64,000 nt of DNA from Fulvimarina manganoxydans (lineage in GTDB: Bacteria; Pseudomonadota; Alphaproteobacteria; Rhizobiales; Rhizobiaceae). How positions within the stretch are numbered: the first letter of the stretch is position 1; each line of letters starts with the position of its first letter. Below the pieces are notes generated by a model. It was not told where the DNA came from. It saw only the letters and a list, made by a program, of their open reading frames with translations, and did not search any database. The position numbers and the translations under genes are program-made. The stretch lies in assembly GCF_900176465.1 (NCBI RefSeq), contig NZ_FWXR01000002.1, positions 62,001 to 126,000 of the forward strand, given 5' to 3'. Positions 1-8,612 of the stretch are shown here, piece by piece.

Positions 1-740
1 GCGCCTTGCCGGAGGCGGCGGAAATCGGCTTCTTCTATGTCGCGGCTCTCCCCTCGACCGTCTCCTCCTCGGTCGCCATGGTTTCGCTCGCGCGCGGCAA
101 CGTGCCGGTCGCCATCTTCAACGCGACCCTGTCGAGCCTGCTCGGCGTCGTTCTGACGCCGGCCTTGATGGCCTGGTATCTGCAATCGAGCGGAGCGCCG
201 GTGCCGCTTCTACCGACGATCTTCAAGGTGGTGCTTCTGGTCCTTCTGCCGATCATCGTCGGGCAGGTAGCCCGGCACTGGCTCGGCGGCTGGGCTGAGC
301 GGCACAAAGCCGTCATCAAGCTCGCCGATCGTGGCATCATCCTTGCGGTCGTCTACGGGGCCTTTTCCAATTCGGTGGCCGACGGCGTCTGGCTGCGCCA
401 CGATCCGCTGGTCGTTGCCGAAATCGCCGTGGCAGCGATCGTGCTTTTCTTCGTGATTTATGCCGCGACCGTTCTGGTCTCCAAGCTTCTCGCTATGTCG
501 GAGGAGGACGTGATCGCGGTCGCCTTTTGCGGCTCGAAGAAATCGCTGGCCGCCGGCGTGCCGCTTGCCCCCGTCATTTTCGCGGGACGCAGCGATGTGG
601 GGCTGATCATCCTGCCCATCATGCTGTTCCACTTCTTCCAGCTATTGATCGTCAGCTTCATCGCCGCGCGCGCCGGCCGGCGACCGGAGGCCGAGGAGGA
701 TACGCTTTCGAGCCGGAGCGAGCCTGCAAAGGTCGCCTGA
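1..740 (+). CDS. Bile acid:sodium symporter family transporter, 5' end outside window
   Basis: The frame is open from the first bases, so the start and the first membrane helices are missing; about 245 C-terminal residues remain. The protein is strongly hydrophobic with roughly six membrane helices. Two stretches are typical of the SBF-like (YfeH-type) branch of the family: ALPSTVSSSVAMVSLARGN near the start, and GSKKSLAAGVPLAP at about residue 176. Family knowledge says it is an inner-membrane sodium-coupled carrier of an organic anion; the substrate cannot be read from the sequence. The C-terminus is a short charged cytoplasmic tail. No partner gene is visible, because the next gene starts after a gap of about 190 bases. 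Confidence 0.85.
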   Translation, partial: ALPEAAEIGFFYVAALPSTVSSSVAMVSLARGNVPVAIFNATLSSLLGVVLTPALMAWYLQSSGAPVPLLPTIFKVVLLVLLPIIVGQVARHWLGGWAERHKAVIKLADRGIILAVVYGAFSNSVADGVWLRHDPLVVAEIAVAAIVLFFVIYAATVLVSKLLAMSEEDVIAVAFCGSKKSLAAGVPLAPVIFAGRSDVGLIILPIMLFHFFQLLIVSFIAARAGRRPEAEEDTLSSRSEPAKVA

Positions 741-933
741 CCGCCGCAAGACAAGATGCATGGTTCGTGGTGTCTTGGCGCGGCTCGAACCCTTTGCGCC
801 AAAGCACAGAGGGCGGCGCGCTGTCGAGCGTGCGGCGCTCTTGTTGCATTCTACCTCGCAACGTTTTCTCCCCACGCGTCGTTTTTAACGCGCGGGCAGC
901 GGCTCCGCAGACCCTTAAAGACGCGGAGATCAT

Positions 934-1968
934 ATGCAGGCTTGGGCGCAGACGCAGACGCAAAACCTGGCCGACGCCGCCAGTGGGCAACCTCAAACCT
1001 TGGATCAGGCGGTCACTCTCGAGCCCGCTTTCGCGCTCGGCAAGATCGAAGACTGGGTCATCGGTTTCCAGAAGCTACTGCCCAACATCGTCGTCGGCCT
1101 CGTTGTCATTGCGATCTTCTGGATGGTCGGATGGCTGTTCGACCGGGCCTTCAACCGCTGGGCGCGTCGTCATTCCCGCGACAATCTCGGCGAGGTGCTG
1201 GGTGCCTTCGTCAAATGGCTCATCATTCTCTTCGGCACGCTTATCGGTTTGACGATCGTCATTCCCTCGCTCAACCCGGCTGACCTGCTCGCGGGTCTCG
1301 GCATCGGCTCCGTCGCCATCGGTTTCGCCTTCAAGGACATTCTGCAGAACTGGCTGGCCGGGCTGCTTCTCCTTATCCGCCAGCCTTTCCAGGTGGGCGA
1401 TCAGATCGTCGTCAACGGCTATGAGGGCACCGTCGACTGGATCGAGACCCGGGCGACGATCATCACGACCTATGACCGCCGACGGGTGATCATCCCGAAT
1501 GCCGACGTTTATTCCAACGCCGTCACCGTCAACACGGCCCATGCGGTGCGGCGCTCTCAATATGATATCGGCATCGGCTATGGCGACGTCATGGAGCAAG
1601 CGCGCGCCGTGATCCTGAAGGCGCTCGGCGAGACGCCGGGCGTCGAGGCCGAACCCAAGCCGGAAGTTCTCGTCATGGATCTCGCCGCCTCCTGGGTAAC
1701 GCTCAGGGCGCGGTGGTGGACGAGTTCGAAGCGCACCGATGTGGTCCATGCCCAGGCCGCCGCTTTGGAGCGCATCAAGACGGCGCTCGACGCGGCCGGC
1801 ATCGACATGCCCTTCGACACCAAGGTGCTGCTCTTCCACGACCAAAGCGAAGAGATCGACGGCATTCGCGGCCGCCAGCGCGAAGGCTGGCCGAAACCGA
1901 CGAGCGGTCCGGCGCCGCGGCCCGCGCGCTTGGTTGGCGTTGAGGACGATCAGACGGGGAGAGACTGA
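934..1968 (+). CDS. Mechanosensitive ion channel of the MscS family
   Basis: A 344-residue inner-membrane channel that would open under membrane tension during osmotic downshock. Three membrane helices are visible at about residues 50-70, 89-111 and 118-147. The last is the pore helix, rich in small residues (GLGIGSVAIGFAFKD). It is followed by the family signature RQPFQVGDQI and a beta domain (VNGYEGTVDWIETRATII). The C-terminal cytoplasmic domain ends in a polar, proline-rich tail. The length is close to the short MscS type (about 286 residues in E. coli) plus a 35-residue Gln/Thr-rich N-terminal extension. The gene stands alone. The start ATG follows the weak ribosome site GCGGAGATCAT. Confidence 0.93.
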   Translation: MQAWAQTQTQNLADAASGQPQTLDQAVTLEPAFALGKIEDWVIGFQKLLPNIVVGLVVIAIFWMVGWLFDRAFNRWARRHSRDNLGEVLGAFVKWLIILFGTLIGLTIVIPSLNPADLLAGLGIGSVAIGFAFKDILQNWLAGLLLLIRQPFQVGDQIVVNGYEGTVDWIETRATIITTYDRRRVIIPNADVYSNAVTVNTAHAVRRSQYDIGIGYGDVMEQARAVILKALGETPGVEAEPKPEVLVMDLAASWVTLRARWWTSSKRTDVVHAQAAALERIKTALDAAGIDMPFDTKVLLFHDQSEEIDGIRGRQREGWPKPTSGPAPRPARLVGVEDDQTGRD

Positions 1969-2356
1969 GGGGGCGAAAATGGGAGCAAGAGAGGACCTTT
2001 TGGCGTTGAGCCTGCTCCCTTCGTCAGCCCTCCGGATCGACAGTGCCAGCTACGGACAGTTGCGGCTTTCTCAGTCCGTCCCGTACCGTAGTAATCCTTG
2101 GACATTCAGGGCCTTAGGATCCATGCCTCAGCGCTCATCACGCCTGCTCACCTTCGCGGTATGCGCCGCGTTCTTCCTCCGCCGGAATGCCGCATCGAAG
2201 GGGACAGCATGGTCCCCGCCCTCTTCGAGGGCGAGGATGACGAAGCGTCGGGGGCGCATTCGCGCATTTCGAAGTTTGCTGACGCGGCCATCGTTCAGGC
2301 CGGAAAGTAAAAATGCGAGCGGACAGGCCTGGCTTGTTGGATGCGCGAAATCGTTT
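1969..2356. other. Intergenic region, convergent genes
   Basis: This 388-base gap lies between the end of the MscS gene and the end of the convergent phosphomannomutase gene. A transcription stop would be expected here, but I see no clear GC-rich hairpin with a T-run. A 70-codon open frame at 2098-2310 has no recognisable family, no good ribosome site and no neighbour logic, so it is not called. Confidence 0.5.
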
Positions 2357-3799
2357 TCAGGACGCCGCCAGCTCGGCTTCCGCGAGCGCGAGGCCTTTCA
2401 CCAGGAGCTTGTTCGCCTCGTCCTCAGTCGGTGCTTCCACATAGCAGCGTAGTTCGGGGGCGTTGCCCGAAGCTCGGTAGTGGATCGACCGGCCGCCGGC
2501 GAGGACCATGCGAACCCCGTCGAGAGCGTCGACGCCCTGGATCGGCGCGATATCGGCCATGAGCTTGGACCGATAGGCTTCGTCCTCCGCAAGCCGCTGG
2601 AGGAAAGGGCCCGAGCGATCGGCCGAAATCTCCTTCAGGCGATTGGCGGCGGTGCATCCTGCATTGAGCGAGGCGACGACGCCTGACAGGCCGCTCGTGC
2701 CGGCGGCCTTGGCCTCCAGAAGCGCGCACAGGATCGGCAGGACCGCATCGCGGGTGGCGAGCGCCGGCAGTCTTTTGCTATCGCGCTCCACATCGCTGCC
2801 GAGAAGCACGCCGCCATTCGCTTCGAAGCCGACGATTCCGGAAAGGCCTGCTGTCCGAGCCTCCTCGATCCCGGCGATGACGAAGGGGGAGCCGACCTTG
2901 GTTCGCTTGACCGTCGAGGCGATACCCGTCGCCTCGATCGCGGAAGAGGAGGTCACTGGGGTGACGATCGTCTGAAGCTTCAGGTGGCGGGCGACGATGA
3001 GCCCGAGGACATCGCCTCTCAGGATCGCACCCTTCGAATCGGCGACCATCGGCCGGTCCGCGTCGCCATCGGTCGACACGATCGCGTCGAACCGCCCTTC
3101 GCCGGCCCAGCCTTCAACGAGCGCGATATCCTCCGGCCGATGCGCTTCGGTATCGACCGGGATGAAGCGGTCGGCGCGGGCGAGAGACACCACATCGGCG
3201 CCGAGGCCTCTAAGAATGTCGCCGAGACTGTCGCGAGCGACAGAGCTCTGTTCGTAAAGGCCGACGGTCAGGCCTTTGAGGGCCTCGTTGCCGAAGAACG
3301 CTATATAGCGCTCGGCATAGGCCTTCAGCGCCGCCGTTCCCGCCTGTTCGACGCTTGACAGATCGAGAGTGGTCTCGACCTGTCTGACATCGGCCGGCAA
3401 GGCCTCATGGGCCGCCCTGATGCCGGCTTCGTCGCTTTTCGAAACTTCGCCCGTTGGCACGTAGAATTTCAGGCCGTTGCGATCGTCGGGAATGTGGCTG
3501 CCGGTGATCATGACGGCCGCGCCAGCTCGCGCCATCGCGGCCATGGCGAGCGCCGGCGTCGGCAGGGCGCCGCAGGCGACCGGCGTCATTCCCGCGTCCT
3601 GGATCGCAGCCGCGACGCGCCGGGCAATCGCCGGGCTCGAGGCCCGCAGATCTTCGCCGATAAAAACCGTCCGACTTCCCGCCTGGCCCGAGGCTTCGAG
3701 ATGGTCGACAAAGGCCCGCGTCCAGGCATAGGCCGCAGGGGTGTCGAGATCGGTGACGAGGCCGCGCAGGCCACTGGTTCCAAACTTCAAAGAGTCCAT
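2357..3799 (-). CDS. Phosphomannomutase / phosphoglucomutase family protein
   Basis: A 480-residue cytoplasmic hexose-phosphate mutase of the alpha-D-phosphohexomutase superfamily. It would interconvert mannose-6-P and mannose-1-P (or the glucose equivalents) to feed GDP-sugar or polysaccharide synthesis. All four active-site loops are visible: the phosphoserine loop TGSHIPDDRNGLKFY, the metal loop DGDADRP, the sugar-binding loop FEANGG, and the phosphate-binding loop RASGNAPELR near the C-terminus. The chosen ATG begins the conserved LKFGTSGLRG segment; the open frame extends 49 codons further upstream, but that part has no family character. The gene is monocistronic. Phosphomannomutase against phosphoglucomutase cannot be decided from the sequence. 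Confidence 0.92.
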   Translation of the reverse strand: MDSLKFGTSGLRGLVTDLDTPAAYAWTRAFVDHLEASGQAGSRTVFIGEDLRASSPAIARRVAAAIQDAGMTPVACGALPTPALAMAAMARAGAAVMITGSHIPDDRNGLKFYVPTGEVSKSDEAGIRAAHEALPADVRQVETTLDLSSVEQAGTAALKAYAERYIAFFGNEALKGLTVGLYEQSSVARDSLGDILRGLGADVVSLARADRFIPVDTEAHRPEDIALVEGWAGEGRFDAIVSTDGDADRPMVADSKGAILRGDVLGLIVARHLKLQTIVTPVTSSSAIEATGIASTVKRTKVGSPFVIAGIEEARTAGLSGIVGFEANGGVLLGSDVERDSKRLPALATRDAVLPILCALLEAKAAGTSGLSGVVASLNAGCTAANRLKEISADRSGPFLQRLAEDEAYRSKLMADIAPIQGVDALDGVRMVLAGGRSIHYRASGNAPELRCYVEAPTEDEANKLLVKGLALAEAELAAS

Positions 3800-4177
3800 T
3801 GTGCCAACTTTCCTGACGGTCCCGCCGATGCGCCCGAAGAGTATGAGTAGCGCGCTTGCCTGCTCGTAACGGCGATTGGTACGGGAGAAAAGGGCTCGGG
3901 GCCTTGCTCGATCTCGATCGGAGGCGATCGAGGTGCGGTAGCGCATAAGCTTTTGCCCGATAAACCATTCGGCGGGCGCAAATGCCGAATGGCTTGCGGC
4001 GGCACGCCGTCCGGGTGTATCGGCTTTTGCGTTTTCTTTCCCGTTGGAAAGGCGCCTTGGAGCGGGCTGCGACGGATTTGCGTCGCCAAGCCGTTCTCAG
4101 ACCTTGTTTTGATGCATGGTGGTATCAGGGACGTCGTGCTGCGCGCGCCCCTCATGCTTTAGAAAGCGAGACGACGG
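3800..4177. other. Intergenic region with an inverted repeat
   Basis: A 378-base gap upstream of the phosphomannomutase gene. It contains a 9-bp perfect inverted repeat, CCATTCGGC at 3965-3973 and GCCGAATGG at 3984-3992, with no T-run, so it is more likely regulatory or structural than a terminator. The mutase promoter should lie here, but I cannot place its boxes with confidence. Confidence 0.4.
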
Positions 4178-4327
4178 ATGTTTTCGGATATCCTTATCGG
4201 AATGGTCATCAGCTTCCTGTTGGCCGGTGTTCTATTCGCGGGCGTGGATTATGAAATCCATCACGCGGCCTATCGTGGCTCGACCCATGTGGTGGTGCCG
4301 GATTGGGAACATCCCGCGCACGGATAA
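4178..4327 (+). CDS. Small hypothetical membrane protein (49 aa)
   Basis: A short frame starting MFSDILIGMVISFLLAGV, with one clear N-terminal membrane helix (about residues 4-23) and a polar C-terminus with several His residues. I do not recognise a family. The support is the compact helix-plus-tail architecture and a GAG-containing purine stretch upstream of the ATG. It could also be a chance frame in an intergenic region, so the call is tentative. Confidence 0.35.
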   Translation: MFSDILIGMVISFLLAGVLFAGVDYEIHHAAYRGSTHVVVPDWEHPAHG

Positions 4328-4388
4328 TCGCCTCGTTCCAGGCGGCGACGGGCTCCAACAAGCCGGACTATGACGCAGAATGTGGACG

Positions 4389-4553
4389 TCAGCCCTTCCG
4401 TTCCCCAGACCTGTGCTCAGCCTCCCGCTTTTCGCGCCGACGCCTCTCGCGCTTCTCGACGGCGAGCGGGCCTTTATATATCTGCGTGTACCAGGCGATC
4501 GCCATGATCAGGACCAGGATCCCGAGTTCGATCAGCCCATACCAGTGATCCAT
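4389..4553 (-). CDS. Small membrane protein with highly charged tail (54 aa)
   Basis: Starts MDHWYGLIELGILVLIMAIA. One membrane helix spans about residues 5-25, followed by a strongly basic and acidic C-terminal tail (KRERRRREKREAEHRSGE) that should lie in the cytoplasm. The pattern of an N-terminal helix followed by an Arg/Glu-rich tail recurs in small alphaproteobacterial membrane proteins of unknown role. The chosen ATG removes a 16-residue upstream stretch that lacks hydrophobic character. No function can be given. Confidence 0.5.
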   Translation of the reverse strand: MDHWYGLIELGILVLIMAIAWYTQIYKGPLAVEKRERRRREKREAEHRSGERKG

Positions 4554-4718
4554 CGACGACGCCTCGCTCCCGCATTGGATTTGAGGGAAGCGGGTTGCCA
4601 AGCCCGACGCTTCCCACCAACAATTTCGCCGATTTCGCTAAACAGACCAAGCGGATGATTCGCCGCGCCTCGCGCATATGGGGCCAGCAGCGCGCGAGCC
4701 GACACCCGAACGGGTCTC

Positions 4719-5441
4719 TCAAGTGACCGTCCCGCCCAGAGCGATTGTCATGGAGTTGTCGATGTGGCGCTCCAAGGCGCGGGTTGCGGCTTCGACATGA
4801 CCTTCTGCAAGAGGGTCGAGGATCGCTCGATGTTCTTTCAGGATCCGCGCGGCGTTGTCGCCCGTCACTTGCAGGCGCGACTGGACTGCCATGCGGATCT
4901 TGATCGCCGTGACGCGATAGACATTGTCGACCAATCGGTTGCCGAGAGCGGCGACGATCTCGGCATGCATGGCCCAGTCATAACGTTGGACCTGATCGAT
5001 CAGACTTCGAGCGATTCCGCCGGCGGATTCCTGAACCGCGATCTCCTTTGCCTCATGCCAAACTCGCCATTCTTCGATCTGTTCGCGCGGAATGCGCCGC
5101 GCTGCTTCTCGGAGGGCGGACAATTCGATCATTCGGCGCAATTGATAGGCTTCTCGCACGAAGGCCACGTCGAGGCTTGGGACCATCAGCCCCTTTTTCG
5201 GCACGGTGACCAGAAGCCCCTCGGCTTCGAAGCGGGGAATGGCCTCTCGCACCGAGCCGAGCGTTGCCCCCGTCGCCTCGACGAGTTCACGCTGGGAGAC
5301 CAATTGGCCCGGCCTCAACTGGCCGGAATTCAGAAGATCCTCGATTTTCCCATAGGCATAGCGCCGCAGCGAGCCCATCCCGGACTTTCCGTGGGCTTCT
5401 TGCTCCGATGCTGAAAGCGCTTCGGACGTCGGGTTCGACAT
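4719..5441 (-). CDS. GntR-family transcriptional regulator, FCD (FadR) subgroup
   Basis: A 240-residue DNA-binding regulator. The N-terminal winged helix-turn-helix (about residues 25-95) has the family pattern LRPGQLVSQRELVEATGATLGSVREAI. The C-terminal all-helical FCD domain (about 100-235) binds a small organic acid effector, often with a metal. It is transcribed away from the TRAP operon starting at 5559, and the shared 118-base gap contains a perfect 14-bp palindrome. It is therefore likely the local repressor of that operon, responding to the imported substrate or a breakdown product. That link is inference from position. Confidence 0.9.
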   Translation of the reverse strand: MSNPTSEALSASEQEAHGKSGMGSLRRYAYGKIEDLLNSGQLRPGQLVSQRELVEATGATLGSVREAIPRFEAEGLLVTVPKKGLMVPSLDVAFVREAYQLRRMIELSALREAARRIPREQIEEWRVWHEAKEIAVQESAGGIARSLIDQVQRYDWAMHAEIVAALGNRLVDNVYRVTAIKIRMAVQSRLQVTGDNAARILKEHRAILDPLAEGHVEAATRALERHIDNSMTIALGGTVT

Positions 5442-5473
5442 CGGGTCTCCGCTTTTCCGATTGATGACATCTT

Positions 5474-5487
5474 ACTAACATGTTAGT
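5474..5487. promoter_or_regulatory. Perfect 14-bp palindrome, likely GntR operator
   Basis: ACTAACATGTTAGT is a perfect palindrome between the divergent GntR gene and the dctP start. FCD regulators commonly bind short AT-rich dyads in such intergenic spaces, so this is the best operator candidate. It sits 33 bases upstream of the regulator start and 71 bases upstream of the dctP start, and could control both directions. Confidence 0.6.
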
Positions 5488-5558
5488 TGGAAGTCCAGAT
5501 GGCGACGACTGCCGGGAGGGCACGCCATCACTGCCAATCGTCTCGGGAGGACCATTTC

Positions 5559-6566
5559 ATGCCCATCACTCGTCGCCTGCTTCTGGCCTGCGGTTTCGCG
5601 TTTGCCGGCGCAACGGCCCTTGGCTCCAGCCTCGCTTTCGCTCAGGACAAGGTCACGATCCGGATGTCGACGCCGGCTTCCGAGACGGACCAGCGCACGA
5701 TCGCGCTCGCCGAGGTCTTCGGACCGGCGGTCGAGGGCTTCGCCGCTTATGAGCCCCATTACAACGCGTCCCTCGTCGCGCAGGGCTCTGAGCTCGAAGC
5801 CATCGCCTCCGGCGACCTCGAAATGTCGATCGCCTCGGCTCAGGAACTCGCCACCTTCTTCCCCGAATTCTCGATCTTCACGGCTGGCTATGTCCATCAG
5901 AGCGCCGAGCATCAGGTCGCCGTCTTCAATGATCCGTTGATGGATCCGTTCAAGCAGAAGGTCGAAGACGAACTCGGCGTGAAGCTCCTCTCGGTCATGT
6001 ATCTCGGCAAGCGCCATGTGAATCTGCGCTTTCCGAAATCCGAGCGGAACATTCAGACACCGGACGATCTTTCGGGCGTCAATCTGCGCATGCCCGGCAG
6101 CGATGCCTGGCAGTTCCTCGGCCGTGCGCTCGGCGCCAATCCGACGCCGATGGCCTTCACGGAAATCTACACCGCGCTTCAGACCGGCTCGGTCGACGGG
6201 CAGGACAACCCGCTGCCGACCGTGGTCGACGCGAAGTTCTACGAGGTGACCAAGCAGGTCGCGCTGACCCAGCATCTGGTCGATCTCAACTATATCGCTT
6301 TCTCGAAGGCGGTTTGGGACGAGCTGACTCCGGAACAGCAAGAGACCGTGCAAAAGGCGGCTGACGATGCCGCCGCATCGGCGCGTGAGGCGCAGATCGC
6401 CAAGGAAGAGGAACTGGTCGGCTTCCTGCGCGAGCAGGGGCTCGACGTTTACGAGCCGGATCTTGCCGCCTTCCGCGAGCATGTCCAAGCGGCCTATCAG
6501 GGTTCGGAATTCGCCCAATCCTGGCCGGAAGGCGTCTTGGAGAAGATCAACGCTCTCGCGAAGTGA
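5559..6566 (+). CDS. TRAP transporter substrate-binding protein (DctP family)
   Basis: A 335-residue periplasmic binding protein. The signal peptide MPITRRLLLACGFAFAGATA has a basic start and hydrophobic core, with cleavage likely after SLAFA. The mature part has DctP features: an early VTIRMSTPAS strand, LNLRMPGSDAWQ-like sorting (residues NLRMPG) and the FTEIYTALQTGSVDGQDNP segment that carries ligand contacts. The ATG at 5559 is preceded by GGGAGG eight bases upstream, which decides the start over an upstream frame. It delivers a carboxylate to the DctQM permease encoded next. Its length is usual for the family. The substrate is unknown. Confidence 0.92.
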   Translation: MPITRRLLLACGFAFAGATALGSSLAFAQDKVTIRMSTPASETDQRTIALAEVFGPAVEGFAAYEPHYNASLVAQGSELEAIASGDLEMSIASAQELATFFPEFSIFTAGYVHQSAEHQVAVFNDPLMDPFKQKVEDELGVKLLSVMYLGKRHVNLRFPKSERNIQTPDDLSGVNLRMPGSDAWQFLGRALGANPTPMAFTEIYTALQTGSVDGQDNPLPTVVDAKFYEVTKQVALTQHLVDLNYIAFSKAVWDELTPEQQETVQKAADDAAASAREAQIAKEEELVGFLREQGLDVYEPDLAAFREHVQAAYQGSEFAQSWPEGVLEKINALAK

Positions 6567-6575
6567 TCCTGCGGC

Positions 6576-6619
6576 GCCGGCCTCGCTCGTCCTGTCGCGA
6601 TGATGGGCGCGAGGCCGGC
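6576..6619. repeat. Strong intergenic hairpin between dctP and dctQ
   Basis: GCCGGCCTCGC (6576-6586) and GCGAGGCCGGC (6609-6619) form a perfect 11-bp stem with a 22-base loop, starting 10 bases after the dctP stop. There is no T-run, so it is better read as an mRNA-stabilising or partial-attenuation element that would give more binding protein than permease. The second TRAP cluster has a similar hairpin in the same place. Confidence 0.6.
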
Positions 6620-6712
6620 TCCAAGACGGCCGAGACCCTGGCGCGCTTGCGGTCTCGGCCTCGGTCCCCCTAGCCGCACTTTCCGCATCCTCCAGTTCAA
6701 CCGGATCCTGCC

Positions 6713-7276
6713 ATGTCGAGAACAGTCGCGACGCTTCGCAGCGCGGCCGAGGCGGTCGCCGCGCTCTTCATGTTTCTGATGTTCGCGACCTTCATCCTGC
6801 AGGTCGCCATCCGCTATGGCGCGCGGCTCGACGGCTTCGTCGCGGCCTTCCCCTTTTTCGACCCGACCCATTTCGGCTGGACGCTTGAATTCTGCCTGGC
6901 CCTCTGGGTCTGGCTGATCTTCTGGGGCAATGCCTTCGTCGTACGCGACACCGATCACGTCACCTTCGACATCCTGTCGGCGAGCGTCTCCTGGCCGGTC
7001 CGACGCATCTTCATCATCGTCACGGGCCTTGCCATTGCCGGCGGGCTGCTTCTGTCCATCGCGCCGACCTGGGATCGCTTCGCCATTTTGAGGCTGAAGC
7101 AGACCGCGACCCTCGGCGATCTCTTCGGCGACTGGATCCGCATGCGCGACGTCTATGCGATCTACATTGTCTTTCTCGTTGCCGTGTCGGCGCGCTATCT
7201 CTTCGCCGTCTGGCGCGCTTTCCGCCATTCGATGAATGATCCTGATGACCTGCCGGGCGGGGAGGGCGGACGATGA
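6713..7276 (+). CDS. TRAP transporter small permease (DctQ)
   Basis: A 187-residue inner-membrane protein with four predicted helices (about residues 12-32, 60-78, 100-122 and 143-160), the usual DctQ layout. The WTLEFCLALWVWLIFWGNAF segment corresponds to the conserved Glu-containing second helix. The last four bases overlap the start of dctM (ATGA), so the two are translationally coupled, as expected for subunits of one complex. Between helices 1 and 2 lies a longer loop than usual. Confidence 0.9.
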   Translation: MSRTVATLRSAAEAVAALFMFLMFATFILQVAIRYGARLDGFVAAFPFFDPTHFGWTLEFCLALWVWLIFWGNAFVVRDTDHVTFDILSASVSWPVRRIFIIVTGLAIAGGLLLSIAPTWDRFAILRLKQTATLGDLFGDWIRMRDVYAIYIVFLVAVSARYLFAVWRAFRHSMNDPDDLPGGEGGR

Positions 7277-8568
7277 GCCTCGCCTTCCTCCTCTGCATCC
7301 TCGTCCTCCTCATCATCGCGGCCCTCGGCGCGCCCGTTGCCTATGCGATCATCATCGCATCCTTCGTCTATCTCTATGCCGCCGGACAGAGCATCGGTAT
7401 CGCCGGCAAGGTCCTGATGGACGGGCTCTATCAAAGCTTCATCCTGCTCGCCGTGCCACTTTTTATCGTGGCGGCGAACATCATGAATGCCGGTACGGTG
7501 TCGGACCGGCTCCTGCGCTTCTGCGTTGCCGTCGTCGGGCGATTTCGCGGCGGTCTCGGCCATGTGAACGTCATGGCCTCGCTCGTCTTTTCCGGCATGT
7601 CGGGCTCGGCGGTGGCGGACGCGGCTGGTATCGGCAAGATCATCATCGAGATGATGACGAAGTCCGGCCATTATACGCGCGGTTATGCCGCCGCGATCAC
7701 GGCTGCTTCCGCCACCATCGGGCCGATCATTCCCCCATCGATCCCGATGGTGCTCTATGCCCTGGTCTCCAATTCCTCGATCGGCTTTCTCTTCCTCGCC
7801 GGCATCTTCCCTGGGCTCTTGATGGGCCTCGTCCTGATGGCGATGAATCTCTGGCTGTCCTATCGGCGCAATTTCGCCGTCGAAGAGCCGGTGCCCTTGA
7901 AAGAGCTGCCACGCACCACCTTTCGCGCCTTCCCGGCGCTGATGATGCCCATCATTCTTCTTTACGGCATCTATGGCGGGGTCACGACGCCGACCGAGGC
8001 GGCGGCGGTCGCGGCCTTCTACGCCCTCATCCTCGCGGCGGTCTTCTATCGAAGCCTCAGCTTCAAGGTGTTCTACAACATCCTCGTCACCAGCGCCCGC
8101 TCCTCGGCCGCGGTCGGTCTCGTCATCGGCGGAGCGCTGATCCTCAATTACATCGTCGCCTCGGAGAACGTGCCGGGCCGTGTCGCGGAAGCCCTTGTCG
8201 GGCTCGACATTTCGCCGCTCGCCTTCCTGCTTCTCGTCAATCTCCTCATCCTGCTTCTCGGCTGCGTTCTGGATGCCTCGACGATCATTCTCGTCATCAT
8301 CCCGCTCTTCCTGCCGGCCTGCCGCGAACTCGGCATCGATCTCGTCCATTTCGGCGTCGTCGCCATCGTCAATTGCATGATCGGCCTGATCACGCCGCCC
8401 TATGGCATCCTGCTTTTCGTCATCAATGCCGTGACGCGGATCCCGCTGGTCGAGATCATCCGCGAAATCTGGCTTTTCCTTGCGGTCCTGATCTTCGCGC
8501 TCCTCCTTCTCATCCTCTTTCCAGGGATCACCCTCTGGCTGCCCCGTCTCTTCGGCTATGCCGGCTGA
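7273..8568 (+). CDS. TRAP transporter large permease (DctM)
   Basis: A 431-residue sodium-coupled permease with about 12 membrane helices. Family landmarks include VPLFIVAANIM near residue 57, the SGSAVADAAGIGKIIIEMM stretch near 115, IGPIIPPSIPMV near 152 and LITPPYGILLFV near 371. With DctP and DctQ it forms a secondary transporter for an organic acid or sugar acid in the inner membrane. It overlaps dctQ by four bases. The operon continues into a dihydrodipicolinate-synthase-family gene 44 bases downstream, linking uptake with an aldolase-type step. Confidence 0.95.
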   Translation: MSLAFLLCILVLLIIAALGAPVAYAIIIASFVYLYAAGQSIGIAGKVLMDGLYQSFILLAVPLFIVAANIMNAGTVSDRLLRFCVAVVGRFRGGLGHVNVMASLVFSGMSGSAVADAAGIGKIIIEMMTKSGHYTRGYAAAITAASATIGPIIPPSIPMVLYALVSNSSIGFLFLAGIFPGLLMGLVLMAMNLWLSYRRNFAVEEPVPLKELPRTTFRAFPALMMPIILLYGIYGGVTTPTEAAAVAAFYALILAAVFYRSLSFKVFYNILVTSARSSAAVGLVIGGALILNYIVASENVPGRVAEALVGLDISPLAFLLLVNLLILLLGCVLDASTIILVIIPLFLPACRELGIDLVHFGVVAIVNCMIGLITPPYGILLFVINAVTRIPLVEIIREIWLFLAVLIFALLLLILFPGITLWLPRLFGYAG

Positions 8569-8612
8569 CGGGCCGACATCTCTCAACCGGTTTCTCCCAA
8601 GGACTTAAACCC

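Noticed and set aside
2098-2310. 70-codon plus frame between the MscS and mutase genes
   Set aside because: No ribosome site, no family, lies in a convergent gap.
7195-8586. Long minus-strand frame (463 codons) opposite the DctM gene
   Set aside because: Asp/Glu/Arg-rich low-complexity product, exact antisense of a clear membrane protein gene; a GC-rich codon shadow.
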